The notes: generated by a model not told the origin, from the letters alone. A stretch of 64,000 nt of DNA from Phallusia mammillata (GCA_003260075.1 QLIY01000414.1:46195-110194); one strand, 5' to 3'. Positions 13,312-27,000 are shown, counted from the first letter of the stretch. Translations and numbers: made by a program.

Positions 13312-14177
13312 TTTGGCTATTGATTGATTGACCGCGCGTTTTTACCTTTTACGAGTTTAAGGAGGAGCTTGGATTTGAACTACCAACCTTTTGACTGTGA
13401 GCCAACACATTGCAGCTAAGTAAGAATAATAAAAGGCGTAACACTTTACCTTGTGTTAAGATTTAGCGGCGGTGCGGATAAAGCATATTCGTCAACAGCC
13501 AATATTCCGTTCAAAATCTTTAGGCAGAACTTTAATAAAGCATGGGTTTTGTTGCTTAAACAAATATTACTTACACCACCTTATACAATTATAAACCAAC
13601 TGTGAATGTTATAATCGAAGAAATATGCAGTTGAAACTTTGTATTGATTGATAGTGAGCAATTCTCCTTGAATTAAGAAATTGTGTTAACAATTTATCCA
13701 ACATGTTTTCTTCTTTAACATTCATTAAAAACATCGGTTTAAATCAATTGCGTAACTATTTTAAAGAGCACGTGATCGGAATCATTTTCCGACTTGCGTA
13801 TGACGTGTTTTTTTTTTTTGGGGGGGGTCAACTATTTCGGCCCCGGCCTCATCCCATGACCGCAGCGTCATCACACGACTGTTGACGACACGACAAGAAA
13901 ATAATTTCCAGCTTCGTAAACTTCCGCGTAAAAAAACTTAAATCGAGCTAAAAATATAATTGTTCACCTTTCCGTTACCCACCACAATTTACTCGAAAAA
14001 ATCTGACCTCGTTTTTAACAAGGAAATGTGCAGCAAAAATACTGACTTCAAAAATAGCTTGGTAAAAAACAAAAACTATTTTGTTGCAAGCTGGCTTTGA
14101 CGATGACAACAACGATTGTTTAACCGTCTGCAAGGAAATATATATTGCATACAACCTCTGTATGACCAGATTTTTCT

Positions 14178-14262
14178 AGCCTACGCCTTGTCATATGGGA
14201 ACGCTTTAGTGAACGGCTCGATTCGGTATAACGCCTTCACTATAGGCCCTGATTTATGTAGG
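14178..14262 (+). repeat. Diverged tail of the tRNA-derived SINE
   Basis: CCTACGCCTTG, GATTCGGTAT and GCCTTCACTATAGGCC occur in the same order as in the tail of the SINE at 38725-38989 read on its own strand. No tRNA-like part is visible. Confidence 0.45.
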
Positions 14263-15178
14263 AGCCTGCCGTGATCGCTGGTCTGGATGTACGCTTTAGG
14301 CTGATCCCAGTAATACACTTATCTTCATCTACCAGCAGATTTTTGATCAAACTTAAACAAGCAAAATTTAAATAGTTTGGTAAAATAACTTACAAGGGGC
14401 TGCCAGAACTTTAAAACCGTAGCAAAAATGTGAAAATTGCAACAGACGTACATAAAATTTACTTATTTACATTTTATTTATAGCTGGTTTGGCGTGAATT
14501 GTTGCAACGGAGAAATAGTAAACTAAATGAGATGAATTCAAAACCGGGAACTTCCCTGAAGCGTTCAGACCAGCGATCATAAAAAAATTAGGCGGTTTTC
14601 TTAGATTTGTTAATTGCGAAACAGTGTGCACTATTTGCATCTGACTTGTAATGGCTCTGTGTTTTTAGCGATCATTTACATTGCAAGAACATAAATCTAA
14701 TTATAAAAAAAATCGGTGGATGAATTCAGACTTGTTAAATTTTTCATTCTAAAGTATAAAAAGCCAAAATATCCTGAGAACGATTTTATAGCAGCTGTGG
14801 CCAAACTTGGGGTCATTGGCCATTGAGTGTTGTTGGCTAGTTGGATGTGGCTTGTATGATGTGTACGGTTGGATAAGCACGTTAAGTCTTGAGACAACAG
14901 AACAGTGTCCAGGTGTAACAACAGGTCATGTGTCTGAGTCAGACAAAATCGCTCAAAACTGGCAAGACGAATGGGTTGTCTTGTTCGTGGAACATCCACG
15001 AGTTAAATTTTTAAGCTTGATTTCAATCTCGAATGTTTTAGGTTATTAATCATTTTTACAGAAAAGATTTATCATTTTTATTTTAAGATATTTTTCGGAT
15101 GTTTTGCCTTTGCCTTGTTTGTTGCATAGCTTAAAACACAGTGCAGTAAAAACGCATCAAAAATCAACCTATATTTTT

Positions 15179-15408
15179 TTGGCTTTCATAGACTTGTGAT
15201 GCCTAAATATAAAGATTAAATGTGGAAAGTTTGTCTTTTACGTCGCATTGCATGCTTTCTTGTGATCATCGAATGTCAGTAGCAAACCAGGGGGGGGGGA
15301 TTGGCTTTCATAGACTTGCGATGCCTAAATGTAAAGACCAAATGTGGAAATGTCTTTTATGTCGCATTGCATGCTTTCTTGTGATCATCGAATGTCAGTA
15401 GCAAACCA
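15179..15408. other. Assembly seam: G10 between two diverged copies
   Basis: A unit of about 110 bases beginning TTGGCTTTCATAGACTTG is present on both sides of the run (15290-15299) with substitutions and one small gap. Confidence 0.8.
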
Positions 15409-17603
15409 ATAAATATCTCACGGCATGTCATTTTGTTGGTAGCAAAAGTGATTCAGTGTTTATTACCTCAGTCAACATAGGGTGTTCTTGTATGTCTTGC
15501 GGTGCTCAAAGTGTTAAAAGGATAAAGCATTTATTCTAGAGCATTTTTGAACGAGAAGCAATGCTTACAACATTATTAATTGTAATAGGAGTCAAACATG
15601 TTATATAGCATTTTGCCTTGTAAAAAAACTTAGATATTGCTCTCTTCATTGTTTGAACGTTTAAACATTTGCAGAGAGTTTTAACACGCAGTCAATTGAT
15701 ACATTTTTGGCCGCAAACAACCTTTAGAACAACTTTGTGTGGAATATTAAATCAGTTTCGCACTATTTGACATGTTAAATTGACTTAAACGTTTTAAAGC
15801 AGAAAACAAATTGGAAAATGAAAAGAAAACTCCACCTTAAGCAAGATTTGAACTAACAACCCTTAAACAAAGTAGACTGGTCATATAAAATGAACCAGAA
15901 AGTAATAAACATTGAATTCAATCAACCAAAGAAATCTCCACCTTAACCAAGATTCGAACCCACGATATCAAATTGTCGGTTCCATTCAAGCGCGATTGTG
16001 TGCCGCACATGAGAAGGCCGAGATATAATGGAGAGATAAGGAGAGAAAAATTTAACACAACCGCTTGTCTGGCTCGAATTCTTTTCTCGTCGGTCAAGTT
16101 TTTTTCGGTTCGTTACTTGGAGCAGACATTTAATACGTGACTTGGCGCGTTTCCAACGGCCGAACGGCTGCGATGGCAAACTCTGCTGGTTAGTTGTGGC
16201 GGCGAAAAAAGGAACTGGGCCGAAACTACTGCGGTCAGCTAAGAAGTTCGCTAAGTTGCCCGCGGTCACTGAGAACAATCGCGGTTGAGAAAGTGACATT
16301 GTGAACACGATNCGCGGTCACTGAGAACAATCGCGGTTGAGAAAGCGATGTTGTGAACACGATTATGTCGAGGGTTAAGCAGTTTTTCCGCGTTCATTTG
16401 AAGGCAGCGATATACATATTCACAAAATTTACTCCAACTCAACTGCACTATTTACAACATAGTTCCTTAAACTTTTTTAAATTATGCCGTTACCTCGGCA
16501 TTACCGTAAGCAAAATTGACAATCAAAACTAATAAAATCAGTACAAAGGTTTAGAAATACTTTTGTGTGTCGTGATATGGTCACGGACTCACGAAGCCTT
16601 CACGGACTCATATGAGTTTGCGGACACGTGGTTGAAAAGCAAACAAGCTCTTGCTTCCAGAAATAGAGAAACTTGATGCAATATTTTTAGAAAGACCGTT
16701 TTCAAAACGAATGCTGTGTATATGCATATTCAAGGCCAGGATTTTGGAACTAGAAGTCAATTGTCAATTTGTACACTGTTAGCGTTATCAGTCGTAAATT
16801 AAACTTACTTAAGGTCTGGTGTTACTATATTTAAGAAGAAACCTTTATGTTGAACCTACGTTCACAGGTAACACTTGGCCATTAATGTTTGCACAAGTCG
16901 AACGAATTACGTAAGTAGTGGTAACTTTGGCGGTAACATATTTGCCTTGTACACACACACGTCTTACACAACGCAATCATTTAGTTTGTTCAGCAAACCC
17001 AAGATGTCGACACATGTGCTCTCGAATTCGGGCGCCAAGCCAGTTTTGGGTCTTGCGGGAAATTTTAACTTCAAGGAAGTGAAGGGATCAGAGAAAAGGG
17101 AAATTCGAAACTCTGTTTGAAATTAAATCCAGCCCGCTGCTTCTGCTTTCTAAAGATAATTAAAAATCGGCACGAGTCTAAAGTCCCATAACGGGAGCGT
17201 AAAACCACGGAAAATATTAGGAAATTTTTAAATATTACACTGCTGTTGCCATGCAGGCATTTTATATTAGGATTATAAACATCATTAACAGTTAGACAAA
17301 ACTTTAACGCATTTCACAATTGGCAACAGCAAGTAAAATAAAATCCTTAAAAGCCTTTTGGGTTGCATATTCGAAACGGGTTTCTAGTTCTTTTGTTTGG
17401 CATTAAAAAAAACTGCGCAATTTGATCTATTTTAGCGGCAAACAAAGAAATAACTAGAAGGGTGGCTTAGCACATATTGCCCTTGCATATACACTATAAC
17501 CTATTTTAAAACATAAATATATTTCCTATGCTTATTTTGTATTGGGTCCCATATTAGCCATCGTCTTTTATAACTTTAGTCGTTTCTGCAGGCAAAAACT
17601 CAT
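15409..17603. other. No gene seen; tRNA-like repeat fragments
   Basis: Segments near 15832 and 15925 both contain CTCCACCTTAA followed by a B-box-like sequence on the minus strand, and look like degraded tRNA-derived repeats. Confidence 0.4.
16261..16364. other. Assembly seam: single 'n' between two diverged copies
   Basis: A 51-base unit starting CGCGGTCACTGAGAAC occurs on both sides of the only ambiguous base of the window (16312). The geometry is that of the G/C-run seams, with 'n' in place of the run. Confidence 0.8.
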
Positions 17604-18488
17604 GGGTCCCCACACATGCAAAGTTGAAAATAATGCAATTCAAGAGATAACCATGAGAAAGTCGGGTGTTGTAAGGTAAAACACAGTGATCGGCACTGGG
17701 CTTAAATAATAATACTATGTAGAATACAAACTATAAAATTAGATTCACCCCAGATATTGTTTGAAGTATGTCCTATTTAACGTTTTAAAAAACTGACCCA
17801 TTTTAGGGGGCTAGTAGGGCAACTAATTGGGTTCGACACACAAACTAAAAAATATATAAAAACCACAATGACTCAATCAATAGTACTGCAAAATTTCAGC
17901 CCAATCCGCCAATGTTTAAAATTTCGACCACTAGAGGTGTTTTGAGCAACAACCGTTAATGTTTCTGACGTCATAGGGCTGTTAACAAGCCCCTAACTGC
18001 CATGGCGCAAAAACGACCACCAAGCAACCCACCAACGAGCAACATACAACTGGTTGCCCTTGTAACACTATTGCTCCAAAGAAATCTTTCGTTTGTGGTG
18101 CCCAGTAACATACAAATACGTTTTACACTTTAGGGGCTTGTGGGGTAAATGTTAGGACTACAGGGTTGAACACAACAATCGACACCTATAAATGGCATAC
18201 TATACAAGAAATCCAAATTTCAGCCAATTCTGACACTGTTTAAAAACTCACCCATTTTAGGGGGCTAGCGGGGTAAATACTGGGGTTATCAACAAAAACA
18301 AAGTGGGATGCACATCTACATAACTACATCTACCATCTGTGTAAATTTCATCCAAATCCATCAAGGATTTGATGGAAAAACGAGTCGGACAAACTTTGGG
18401 TAGAAGAAAAAATAAGAAAAAAAAACAAAAAAAACAAAAACATTTTGAGTAAAATCAATTTGTGTCCCCTTCAGGGAAGGGGACCCAT
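17604..18488. repeat. Unclassified interspersed repeat with internal repeats
   Basis: The ends are inverted (ATGGGTCCCC and GGGGACCCAT). Inside, a TTTTAGGGGGCTAG-type block recurs at about 17804, 18128 and 18251, each followed by related sequence, and the 3' part is A-rich. No target duplication or protein is visible. Confidence 0.4.
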
Positions 18489-19876
18489 AATTAACACAAG
18501 TTTTTGTAAAACTCGGTTAAAGGTGGACGGCTGCTTTAAATTGGCACCAAACTTTGCAGGCAACGGTATTAGCCCGCGGTTGGAGAGGTTTTAAGTCACA
18601 CAAGTGGACGATTGGGTCAACTTAAAGCAACAAACCGCCACTAGCAAGCCAAGTGTTGTTACTGTTGTTTATAGTGTGATTATGATGTCACAATGACATA
18701 CTGTGGCATTGGAATAGGGTGATTGTTAAAATAATGATTTGCGTTTGATCATAAATAAAAACAAAGCGTGAAGGATTGAGGCTTTGAAAATACGGACTGG
18801 GTTTAAAGAGAAAATTAAAACTTAGGTACACAGACATTGTCGAAGAAAGCCACAATGTCGAAATTACAAATTTGCAGTAGATTAAATTTATTTGCCATTA
18901 ATTGCCTACTAATACAAACTGCGTTTATTGACCGACAAATTCATAATGTCGTTGCGTTTCGGCCCCAAAGCATAAAAATAGAAAACTGCGCTGATTGCGG
19001 CGAAAACTTAACACGAATTTATGCATCATATTTATTTTAAACAAGTTTGTAAACTTGAGAAATGACATGATTTTTAGTAAATGCTCGTTAATCACGTGTT
19101 AAAGTCGCCATACAAATCACGCATTTAAACTGACTCAAATCCCGCCCTCGCATCGAAAGGTCAACTAAATGCGGACAAAAATCTATAAAAAGTCGCGGCT
19201 AAATTTGGCGCGAGCAAAAGTTGGCGCCAAAAACTTGGACGGAACCATCACGCGAACAATGACGTAATATTATTTGATCGCACCCCATCGGCCCTGTAAT
19301 TTGATCGTCGGATAAGAATCTCGACGGTTACGGTTTCGGGGATTTTATGGATTTCTTTTCCTCATCCTGGATCTGTTTTCGGATTTTGTTTTTTTGCCCA
19401 GATCGAATGGAAATTTAATTTCATCGGATCACGCGCTTCTAGATGCATTATTAATAACAATGCACATTGTTGCCAAGAAGTTGCACTATGAGGGAATTGT
19501 GATGACATAAACAACTTTTACTGCTTAATCTACTTGGACTTGTTTACAAAACCAAAAAATGTTATCAAAGCTAAATATAGCTATAACACATGAAAACGAA
19601 AATATCAAAATGCATTAAATCAAGCAAAAGATTTTTAAGTAAATGTAAAAACAATGGCAAATTTGATGCATATCTTTCGCACTAAAACATAGCCAGCATT
19701 TTATCCAAATCAATAAATACCCAATAAGCGACGATAAAAGCTTGTGATCAGTTTGACCTTATCCCCAAACCGCAATACATGAAATTTAAATGTGTATTTT
19801 CCCCTTAAAAATTTGCATACACCATTTCACAGAGTGCTAAGAAATTCAAGATAGGCATCTCTCCACTTTCTGGCAG

Positions 19877-20113
19877 ATTGCTTCGAGGTTGCGGATGGCC
19901 TTAGGCAAAGAGCCAGCGGTTGTGGAGACTTGCATAACTTGCAAAGCAACTGCGGGAGGTGGAAACGCATCAACCGCAACAATCTCGTTTAAAACTGCGA
20001 TGCAAGTGCACAGCGAAATGGTAAAAATCGGAAAAGTGTTTACAGAGATGAATTTGGACGAATTAACCCACAGTAGTAGCCTGAATTCGGATTTCTTTCA
20101 CGTTAAAACTTAA
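19877..20113 (+). CDS. Possible terminal exon of an unknown gene
   Basis: A pyrimidine-rich acceptor (CTCCACTTTCTGGCAG) is followed by 78 open codons and TAA; AATAAA follows about 20 bases after the stop. The peptide is polar and includes VVETCITCKATAGGG and VHSEMVKIGKVFTEMNLDEL; I do not recognise it. No upstream exon was found. The stop and 3' end are repeated across the C-run seam at 20195-20205, as expected if two alleles of the 3' UTR were joined. A chance open frame remains possible. Confidence 0.35.
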   Translation: MASRLRMALGKEPAVVETCITCKATAGGGNASTATISFKTAMQVHSEMVKIGKVFTEMNLDELTHSSSLNSDFFHVKT

Positions 20114-20308
20114 ATTACCAGTTTGAGGATGTTGGAATAAACATTTATGTCAATTTATAATTTTATGTCAATTTTTTACCATCTTATTTCTCTGCCCCCC
20201 CCCCCTTTCACGTTAAAACTTAAATTACCAGTTTGAGGATGTTGGAATAAACACACTTTATGTCAATTTGTAATTTTATGTCAATTTTTTACCATCTTAT
20301 TTCTCTGA
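20096..20308. other. Assembly seam: C11 between two diverged copies
   Basis: About 100 bases beginning TTTCACGTTAAAACTTAAAT occur on both sides of the run (20195-20205). They contain the stop and poly(A) signal of the possible exon at 19877. Confidence 0.8.
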
Positions 20309-21819
20309 AAGTGAGTTAGACACAAAACGATGTTGTTACCAAAACATTTACACCAGCAAACAATTTAAAACTATGAATTGCGCACCTATTACACATGTAG
20401 AAAAAAAGCATTAAATGTTGAACTAATTGAGATAAAAGAGATAGGAAAACCTCTTGCCAAGTTGTGAAGTAGTTAAACACAATTTTCATTCCTTAAGCTG
20501 ATAGTTTTAAATTTTAAAATCTTGTTACTGTTCTCAACTTTGGATTAATTGGAACGATTTGTTGCAAATAATAATTTCACGAAAATCCCCGGATTTTTTG
20601 CGCATTTACACACACAACAATCAACTACACTTAAAAAAATATGTAGGTGGTAACAATGCACTCAGACTAATAACTACTTGTCCTTAACGCATCAAGCACA
20701 TTACAATTGACGGTCTGACAGAAATTGTTTGTTAAAAATTGAATTCGCAGAACGATGACTGCAATTAACATACGACTATTCGAGTTATTTCAAGGCTGTA
20801 AACAGCGAGTACTTACAGCATATCAAAGTCAGCAAGTTGTTACGAATTTCTGAGGCAAATTACTTGTGTATTTTTCGAGGTCAAAAAGTTTTGATTGTCC
20901 ATCTTTGCTTTACGACATGATTTTACTACCAGCATCAGCATTTTGGTCTCAGCAAAGTTTAAAAAGATCGTTTTTTGGGTTGTTTAAAAATCATGTTTTG
21001 TACTAAAAGCAATGACATTTGTTTTAACATTTTAATTATTAACGTTAAAGTTACACACGCCTTTGTTTAAAACAATAGAGAAATGTTTCCAAACAATATA
21101 ATTGTCAGGAAACAAAACAACAAACGCCAAATCGAATCATGCGATTGTCGACTTTTGTAAACAAAGAAGTAAACAAAAAGAACCTCGATTTGACCCGGAT
21201 TAGAGAAGGTAAGACGCAAACAAACGGTGAAAGTTTGGCGTAACGGTTCTTCAAATGATTGTTTTTGTGTTTGAGAAACTCGACCTACTTGAAAAGAGAA
21301 AAGTCGGTCTAAGTCAAAACTAATTGCTAAGTTGCAACAATCTTCAAAGTTCACAGTCACAGCGGGAAAGTTTGGATGAAAAAGACCCGGTAGAGCAACA
21401 ATTGTGCAAACGGTGCGATTTTGAAACACAATTAACCTTCTCAAAGACAATTAACTGAAGTAGAACTTTTAACAATCACATATCTATGACGATTAGATTA
21501 ACCCATTTTGCGTTCACAAACCGGTTTCTTTTTTATTGTTCACTGTTTGGTTACATAACTTTTGCACTTGATCGGATAAATAATAAACCGGATAATCGGG
21601 CTGCAGCTACCGGTATTTTTCGCTGTTTTACTTCCGTTGTCTCTTTTATGTATTTACGACGCATAAAACCGAAAAGTTTTTCGTCGCCATGCGCTTATCT
21701 CATCGGATCGCAGTAAACATATGAGCGCGCGGCGCAATTACGAAAATTAAATAAGTCACTTTAGTTGTATAGCGGCGGGTCGTGCAAATTCCACTTCGCT
21801 CATCCGCTTCGAGAAAGCG

Positions 21820-21820
<1 letters not shown>

Positions 21821-21906
<86 letters not shown>
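21821..21906. other. Assembly seam: C86 run
   Basis: This is the longest homopolymer of the window, with no flanking duplicate seen. Proline-only open frames through it are artefacts of the run. Confidence 0.75.
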
Positions 21907-23453
21907 TTTTATTCCTCTTATCTGCGGTCGGGCGTCGATTAAACCGCCGATAGTAGAACAGAAACGCGCGATGCAGCGAAGAAAATTAAAACAACTTCGA
22001 ATCGACCGAGTGACACAGGCAGTAGGGAAAATTCACACATTGACCTTGACAAATATACTGAAGGTTATTGTTATGGCAGAAGTCTAAACAGAAACTGACA
22101 ATTTAACTTGTGAGGAACGAATGTGTTTTGAGCAATATAGCTCACCTTAACGAAACAAAATGTACAAACCAGGTCTTTTATGACAAATTGTTGGAAGAAT
22201 ATGGTTCATGACGAAACACACACTAAAATTTGTGACCTATTACGAGAATTTTTTTTCCAAATTATTTTCTACGCAATCCATACGACAACGTTTCAGGACA
22301 CTCATCAAAAAGGTCCTTTTCTGGCTAAACAAAATTTATTCACGTAATTATACAGACAAACGTACAGGCTTGTTCACTATGCGCCGCACCTAAGGATAGC
22401 AAATGGATTAGTTAAACCAACAACTTTAGCGAGCAGCAGTAAAAAATACAAACAGACCAAAAAGGCAAGTATAACTTAGTGTTTCTGGCAGTTGGCGCGT
22501 TACAAAGCTTTTTTTTGCGACTAGGACGTTTTTAAAATACTTATTTGAATTCTTTATGGCCAATATAAGTTCCAAAAGAATAATTGGGTAAAGGACCCTT
22601 AAAAATATGAGTGTTTAAGAGCTTTAAAGCAAATAAACCTCGAAACAAACCTGCAACAATAGTTGTATATAGTAAATACATTTAATTGAACAGTTTTTAC
22701 AAACGTTGCTGTCATAACCAGTGCAGGTATACATTGCATATGTATAAGCTTCTGGCAGTTATGTTTCCATTTTAGAAAATGACCTTCTTCAACAATATTC
22801 GGTTTTAGCGCTAAAGCGAAGATCAGTTATCGTATTTTAATCATCAGTTTGATATGCGATGTAACATTTTGCACAAATACCGACATCAGGTAAACTTGAA
22901 AACCGGCTCTAGCTTTCGCGGTCGTTGATAGCCAGTTTGAAACCGCCAGACACAGATTTCGAACGAAAACGCACGAGCACCAAGCCGCAAATCGCAAGGT
23001 AATTGGATGGCGTTGGGCGCGACACGAAAAATCTGTCGAAGTTTTTCCCGCAAATATAACATTGTAGGTTACGAGAAGTTTTCCGGGAAGCCCACACTTG
23101 TTTTGGTGTCGGCGAAATAAATTGTAACCGCCCACCCAACGTAGAAGTTCGAGGAAGATTTTGCTGATCCAATGTTATGATGATTTAAGCTTACTTGCAG
23201 TTAAAACCAATAAGCGGATTTCTTGTGAACTAAACACGTTGCAAAACAACATTAGTAAGCAAGTTTTTAAACAATAATCTCCCAGGCGTATTAGAACTTA
23301 TGGCAAAAGATTTAAAAATGAGAAAAAATACAAGTCGATATTCGTCCGCAACTTTTAAAGGATTATCTGCGATTAAACAAAACAAAAACATTGTTCGCTT
23401 TAAAATTTAACCCATCACCATTCTGATTTATATCAGTGTTATTGTAAATTAAA

Positions 23454-23737
23454 CGTATCTTAAAGCAATAAAAAGTAAGAATTTACCTAAAGCTCATATT
23501 GTTTTAGTTTTGTTTGCTGTTTAAAAACCAAAAGAGAAACCTTTAATAGCATTCAAAAAACTATTCAAAATTTTAGGCCCTCTGCGACCCCCCCCCCACG
23601 TATCTTAAAGCAATAAAAAGTAAGAATTTACCTAAAGCTCATATTTTTTTAGTTTTGTTTGCTGTTTAAAAACCAAAAGAGAAACTTTTAATAGCATTCA
23701 AAAAACTATTCAAAATTTTAGGTCCTAAACATCTGCG
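23454..23737. other. Assembly seam: C10 between two diverged copies
   Basis: About 134 bases from CGTATCTTAAAGCAATAAAA recur across the run (23588-23597); the right copy has a few substitutions and an extra AACAT. Confidence 0.8.
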
Positions 23738-25149
23738 AATAATCTTTCAAAGTTCAACAAATTTTACCAAAACTGAAAAACGACAGAAACTGTCGGAAAG
23801 AGAACTCGGCAAAATAAACAAATGTGGCAAAATGTTTGTTGTGGGAAACGTTTTATCTTCAGACACACATTCCACAGAAAATTGCCCGTTGCGTATTAGT
23901 GCAAATAACTAAGGCTTTATAAAAATTCTTCCACATTAACGCAGGAACAATAATTGATAATGTTTAAGATTGTGGAATTAGCATAAAACGCCACCGCGCA
24001 CTTTTCTTCGAGCAAAACAAACAACTGGCAGATATAAATTGTTTAAACACCGTTGGAACAGCCACATACAGCTAACCGACAACATTGAAAACATGAAACA
24101 ACCGTTAAAAATCACACAGACAAACTACACTCAACCAATAAAGGCGAATACAACCAACACACAACTGAAACAACTTAACAGACAACCTACAATAACAAAA
24201 AAAAATGACAACTTATAAAACCACATTTGGTGGTATGTATCAGAAACGCACACACAATATACACAGAAATTGTACAAACTAAGAAATTGTAACTAACAAA
24301 TTAACAAATTGTAAACTAACAAACAAACTGAACGTATTAATAAATTGTACAAACAACTCAAGCAAAAACGCATCTTTTTGCAATTACGCGATACTGCAAA
24401 AGTGCAATATACCAAATGCCATGAAAAGACAACTTCAAGTGGCATGTGCGCGCTTAGAATTGTCAAGCCGGGATCAACCGAACACAAATCCTTTGCAAAG
24501 AAGGAGAGGAGAGAGGCATTACAGCGGGTAGGCTTAAATGACACAACAAATCCCTATGAAAACACGACCGAGAGTGGAGCGACGGCGAACGCGTGTCTGC
24601 TTGGCAAGCGTCCACTCACTGGTGCGGCTGACCACCAGCAACAGACGGCACTTGACCCATCGGGCTGCCGATTGACGGTTTCAAGTTACCTCAGGTCGCG
24701 GTTCGGTTCACTGATGTCGAGTGTAAACATTGAAATCTTGGCGAGCGCGATATTGTGACGTAGTAGGGTTTTGTGACATGACAACGGCCAGCTTGAATTA
24801 GTTACGCTATTATAATTTTAAAATGCAGAATTTGCAAAGAATATTCGTCAGTCCAAAAAAGTAATTTACGAAACCTTTATGTTAGCACAAGGATTTTGCA
24901 GAGTTTTTGTGTTTACTCTGGTAACTTTGCTTTTTAGTTCCTAGTTTCGTGTTTACAGTTGCTTACAAGCATTGCGGTGTTTGTTATCGTAGCCCGGGCA
25001 CGAAAGAAAAAGACTTATAGCTTCCAGGAAAATATTTATGACAACCAATACCTCGTCACATCACAACATATGCAAGAGTTTTGCAATCACGATTTCATCA
25101 ATCCGTGGTTTGACATCACATCACGAAAAGAGAGAGAAATCGACATCAA

Positions 25150-25441
25150 CTGGCGGTCATCAATCAAAACTCAACTTTCGCAAACAAACGTTATTTTACG
25201 TTCAGTTTTGCACCGGAGCGGCTTGGTACATTTAAATCCATCTAACTAACTTTTTGGTAAAAACACTGTTTTTGTAACAAACTTTTTAAAAATTGTTGTG
25301 TAAAAAAATCCCCCCCCCCCTGGCGGTCATCAATCAAAACTCAACTTTCGCAAACAAACGTTATTTTATGTTCAGTTTTGCACTGGAGCGGCAACACTGT
25401 TTTTGTAACAACCTTTTTAAAAATTGTTGTGTAAAAAAATG
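25150..25441. other. Assembly seam: C11 between two diverged copies
   Basis: TGGCGGTCATCAATCAAAAC begins both copies around the run (25310-25320). The left copy carries about 40 extra bases in its middle, so the alleles differ by an insertion or deletion. Confidence 0.8.
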
Positions 25442-26243
25442 TTTGCATAATTTTAGATTCATATATATTGTTCATTTGGAGATTTTTTTTACGTCAGACG
25501 TCTTACTGTTGTAAAATACACTGCACAGCGAAAAGATTAAATAAAGAAAAAACGTCAAATAAACGGACCAAAAATTTATGTCTTGATTAAAAATCTTTGA
25601 ATTGATTTGCCGTATTTACTCCAGCGTGAAGTCTGAGCAAGTAAAACAAGTGGACCTTAAAGATATCGTCCATTTCCTAAACTGGATGACACGCCTAATT
25701 GCCAGTTCACACAAACATTTGTTGCTGGTCTGTGTGGCTCTTTTTCAATTGTTTAAAGGTTCTTTTCCCATTGTTTGGTTCTTTTTCGATTGTTTAGTCG
25801 TTTCGCAGATTTTAAAAGATAACGTTTAGCCCAAATTAATGTATTTAGCGATTGTATAAGATGATGTGTGTCGGTAATAAAGAAATATAAATAGAGTCAA
25901 AGAGATTTTGCAAGTCGCGCTCTCTCATTTGACTTTTATCAGCACAAAAATAATGTTTCAACCGCTTAAAGACTAACAGAGCTGAAATTTAAGGATTTAA
26001 GATTGATAGATTTAAAGCAGAAGCTATGGTGCAAAAAAAATTCTTACGTAAAAACTGAATAAAACAAATTTTAGAGTCAACTTTTAAGTGTGCAATCAAT
26101 TATACAAGCTGTTGCTGACAGGTATAATATCAACTTTATAGAGCTCTTCTGGCAATTGTATTTCATACCAACGTTTCGACGTCCTAACCGATCAAGTACT
26201 TCAATCACACATAGAAAAGTTTAAACATAAACATCTCACTCAC

Positions 26244-26468
26244 CACCGTGGTTGACAAATATTCCCCCCCGATTCCGTAATCGAGATTTCCGATCGCGAG
26301 CGAGTTGTGGTGTGGGGGAACCACCTCGTTCTGGCACTGATTCCTCATGAGCACGTGATCGAGCATCAACTTGCGCTGCGCCTGGTCGTTGTCAAGGTAA
26401 CGGTGATGATGACCCTGCATGACGTCATAGGTTTCGTTGTAGGGGAACGGTCTCTGCAGTGACGTCAT
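26244..26468 (-). CDS. Possible coding exon of an unknown gene, with ATG
   Basis: An ATG at 26468 opens 75 codons ending at a good donor (GTGAGT). The peptide starts MTSLQRPFPYNETYDVMQG, is rich in His, Asn and Gln, and has the look of a transcription-factor N terminus, but no domain is present. A weak acceptor (CTGCAG, exon from 26454) is the alternative start. Later exons were not found. Two TGACGTCA palindromes (26420, 26460) lie inside or at the edge of the exon. Confidence 0.35.
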
Positions 26469-26893
26469 AATTGGGGCGCGATAGACATTCCAGATCTAAA
26501 GTTTATGGCTACTTTAAGATCTGCATGCAACGAAAAACATCGAATTTTGATTTTTGCTTCAATAAACCAAACATAGAATTTTGTAAAACTTTTTTTTTAG
26601 ATTTTTGATTGTTAATAAGGCATTTAAGTTGGCACTTTGAAGTTCAAAAACGAAACAAAAATAGTAGCTTTAATAAAAACCAAATTGCCAAGGATGTAGA
26701 ATAAAACGTACTCATTTTATTAAATAAACAATTTTTCGCACTATATTTGAAACTAATTTGGTTAAAAGGAAAGATGCTTCGATTTTTTAAGTCGCCCCAA
26801 TTTGGTGACAATTATTTTGGCAGCAAAAATACTAATAGCAATCCAACAAGGTTTAAAACTTTTCCAACTGGGTGTTTTGTCAAAACAAAAGTT

Positions 26894-27000
26894 CAACGTG
26901 GCGCAGCTATTTCCGGTTTGGTGATAGTTTTAGTGCAATTGTGTTGCTGTGTTGTCTTTCAACAAGCGAAATAATATCAACTCAACTCAACTCAACTCAA
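26894..27000 (+). repeat. SINE-like repeat with (AACTC)n tail, copy 1
   Basis: GCGCAGCTATTTCCGG begins the shared block, which continues through GTTGTCTTTCAACAAGCGAAATAA and ends in several AACTC pentamers. Other copies are at 29478 and 2577. The tail and dispersed copies suggest a short retroposon. Confidence 0.6.

Larger units (their letters stand above)
20309..26243. other. No firm gene between the seams
   Basis: Open frames at 21067-21450 (-), 22909-23172 (-) and 24345-24758 (+) are the longest, but none has a recognisable domain or convincing exon borders. The remainder is AT-rich and contains the seams listed separately. Confidence 0.4.

Noticed and set aside
13370..13425. tRNA-like B-box on the minus strand
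   Set aside because: No cloverleaf can be formed; probably a degraded tRNA-derived repeat, as near 15.8-15.97 kb and 39.3 kb.
21067..21450. 127-codon frame on the minus strand
   Set aside because: No recognisable motif; the composition looks like translated AT-rich noncoding DNA.
21765..22087. Open frames with more than 25 consecutive prolines
   Set aside because: They exist only because a C86 run has no stop in any frame; the run looks like an assembly artefact.
22909..23172. Zinc-finger-like CYICGKNFD on the minus strand
   Set aside because: The two histidines of a C2H2 finger are missing and there is no second finger.
24345..24758. 137-codon frame on the plus strand
   Set aside because: Longest frame of the gene-poor region, but no domain, no splice partner and no clear coding bias; kept only as a note.
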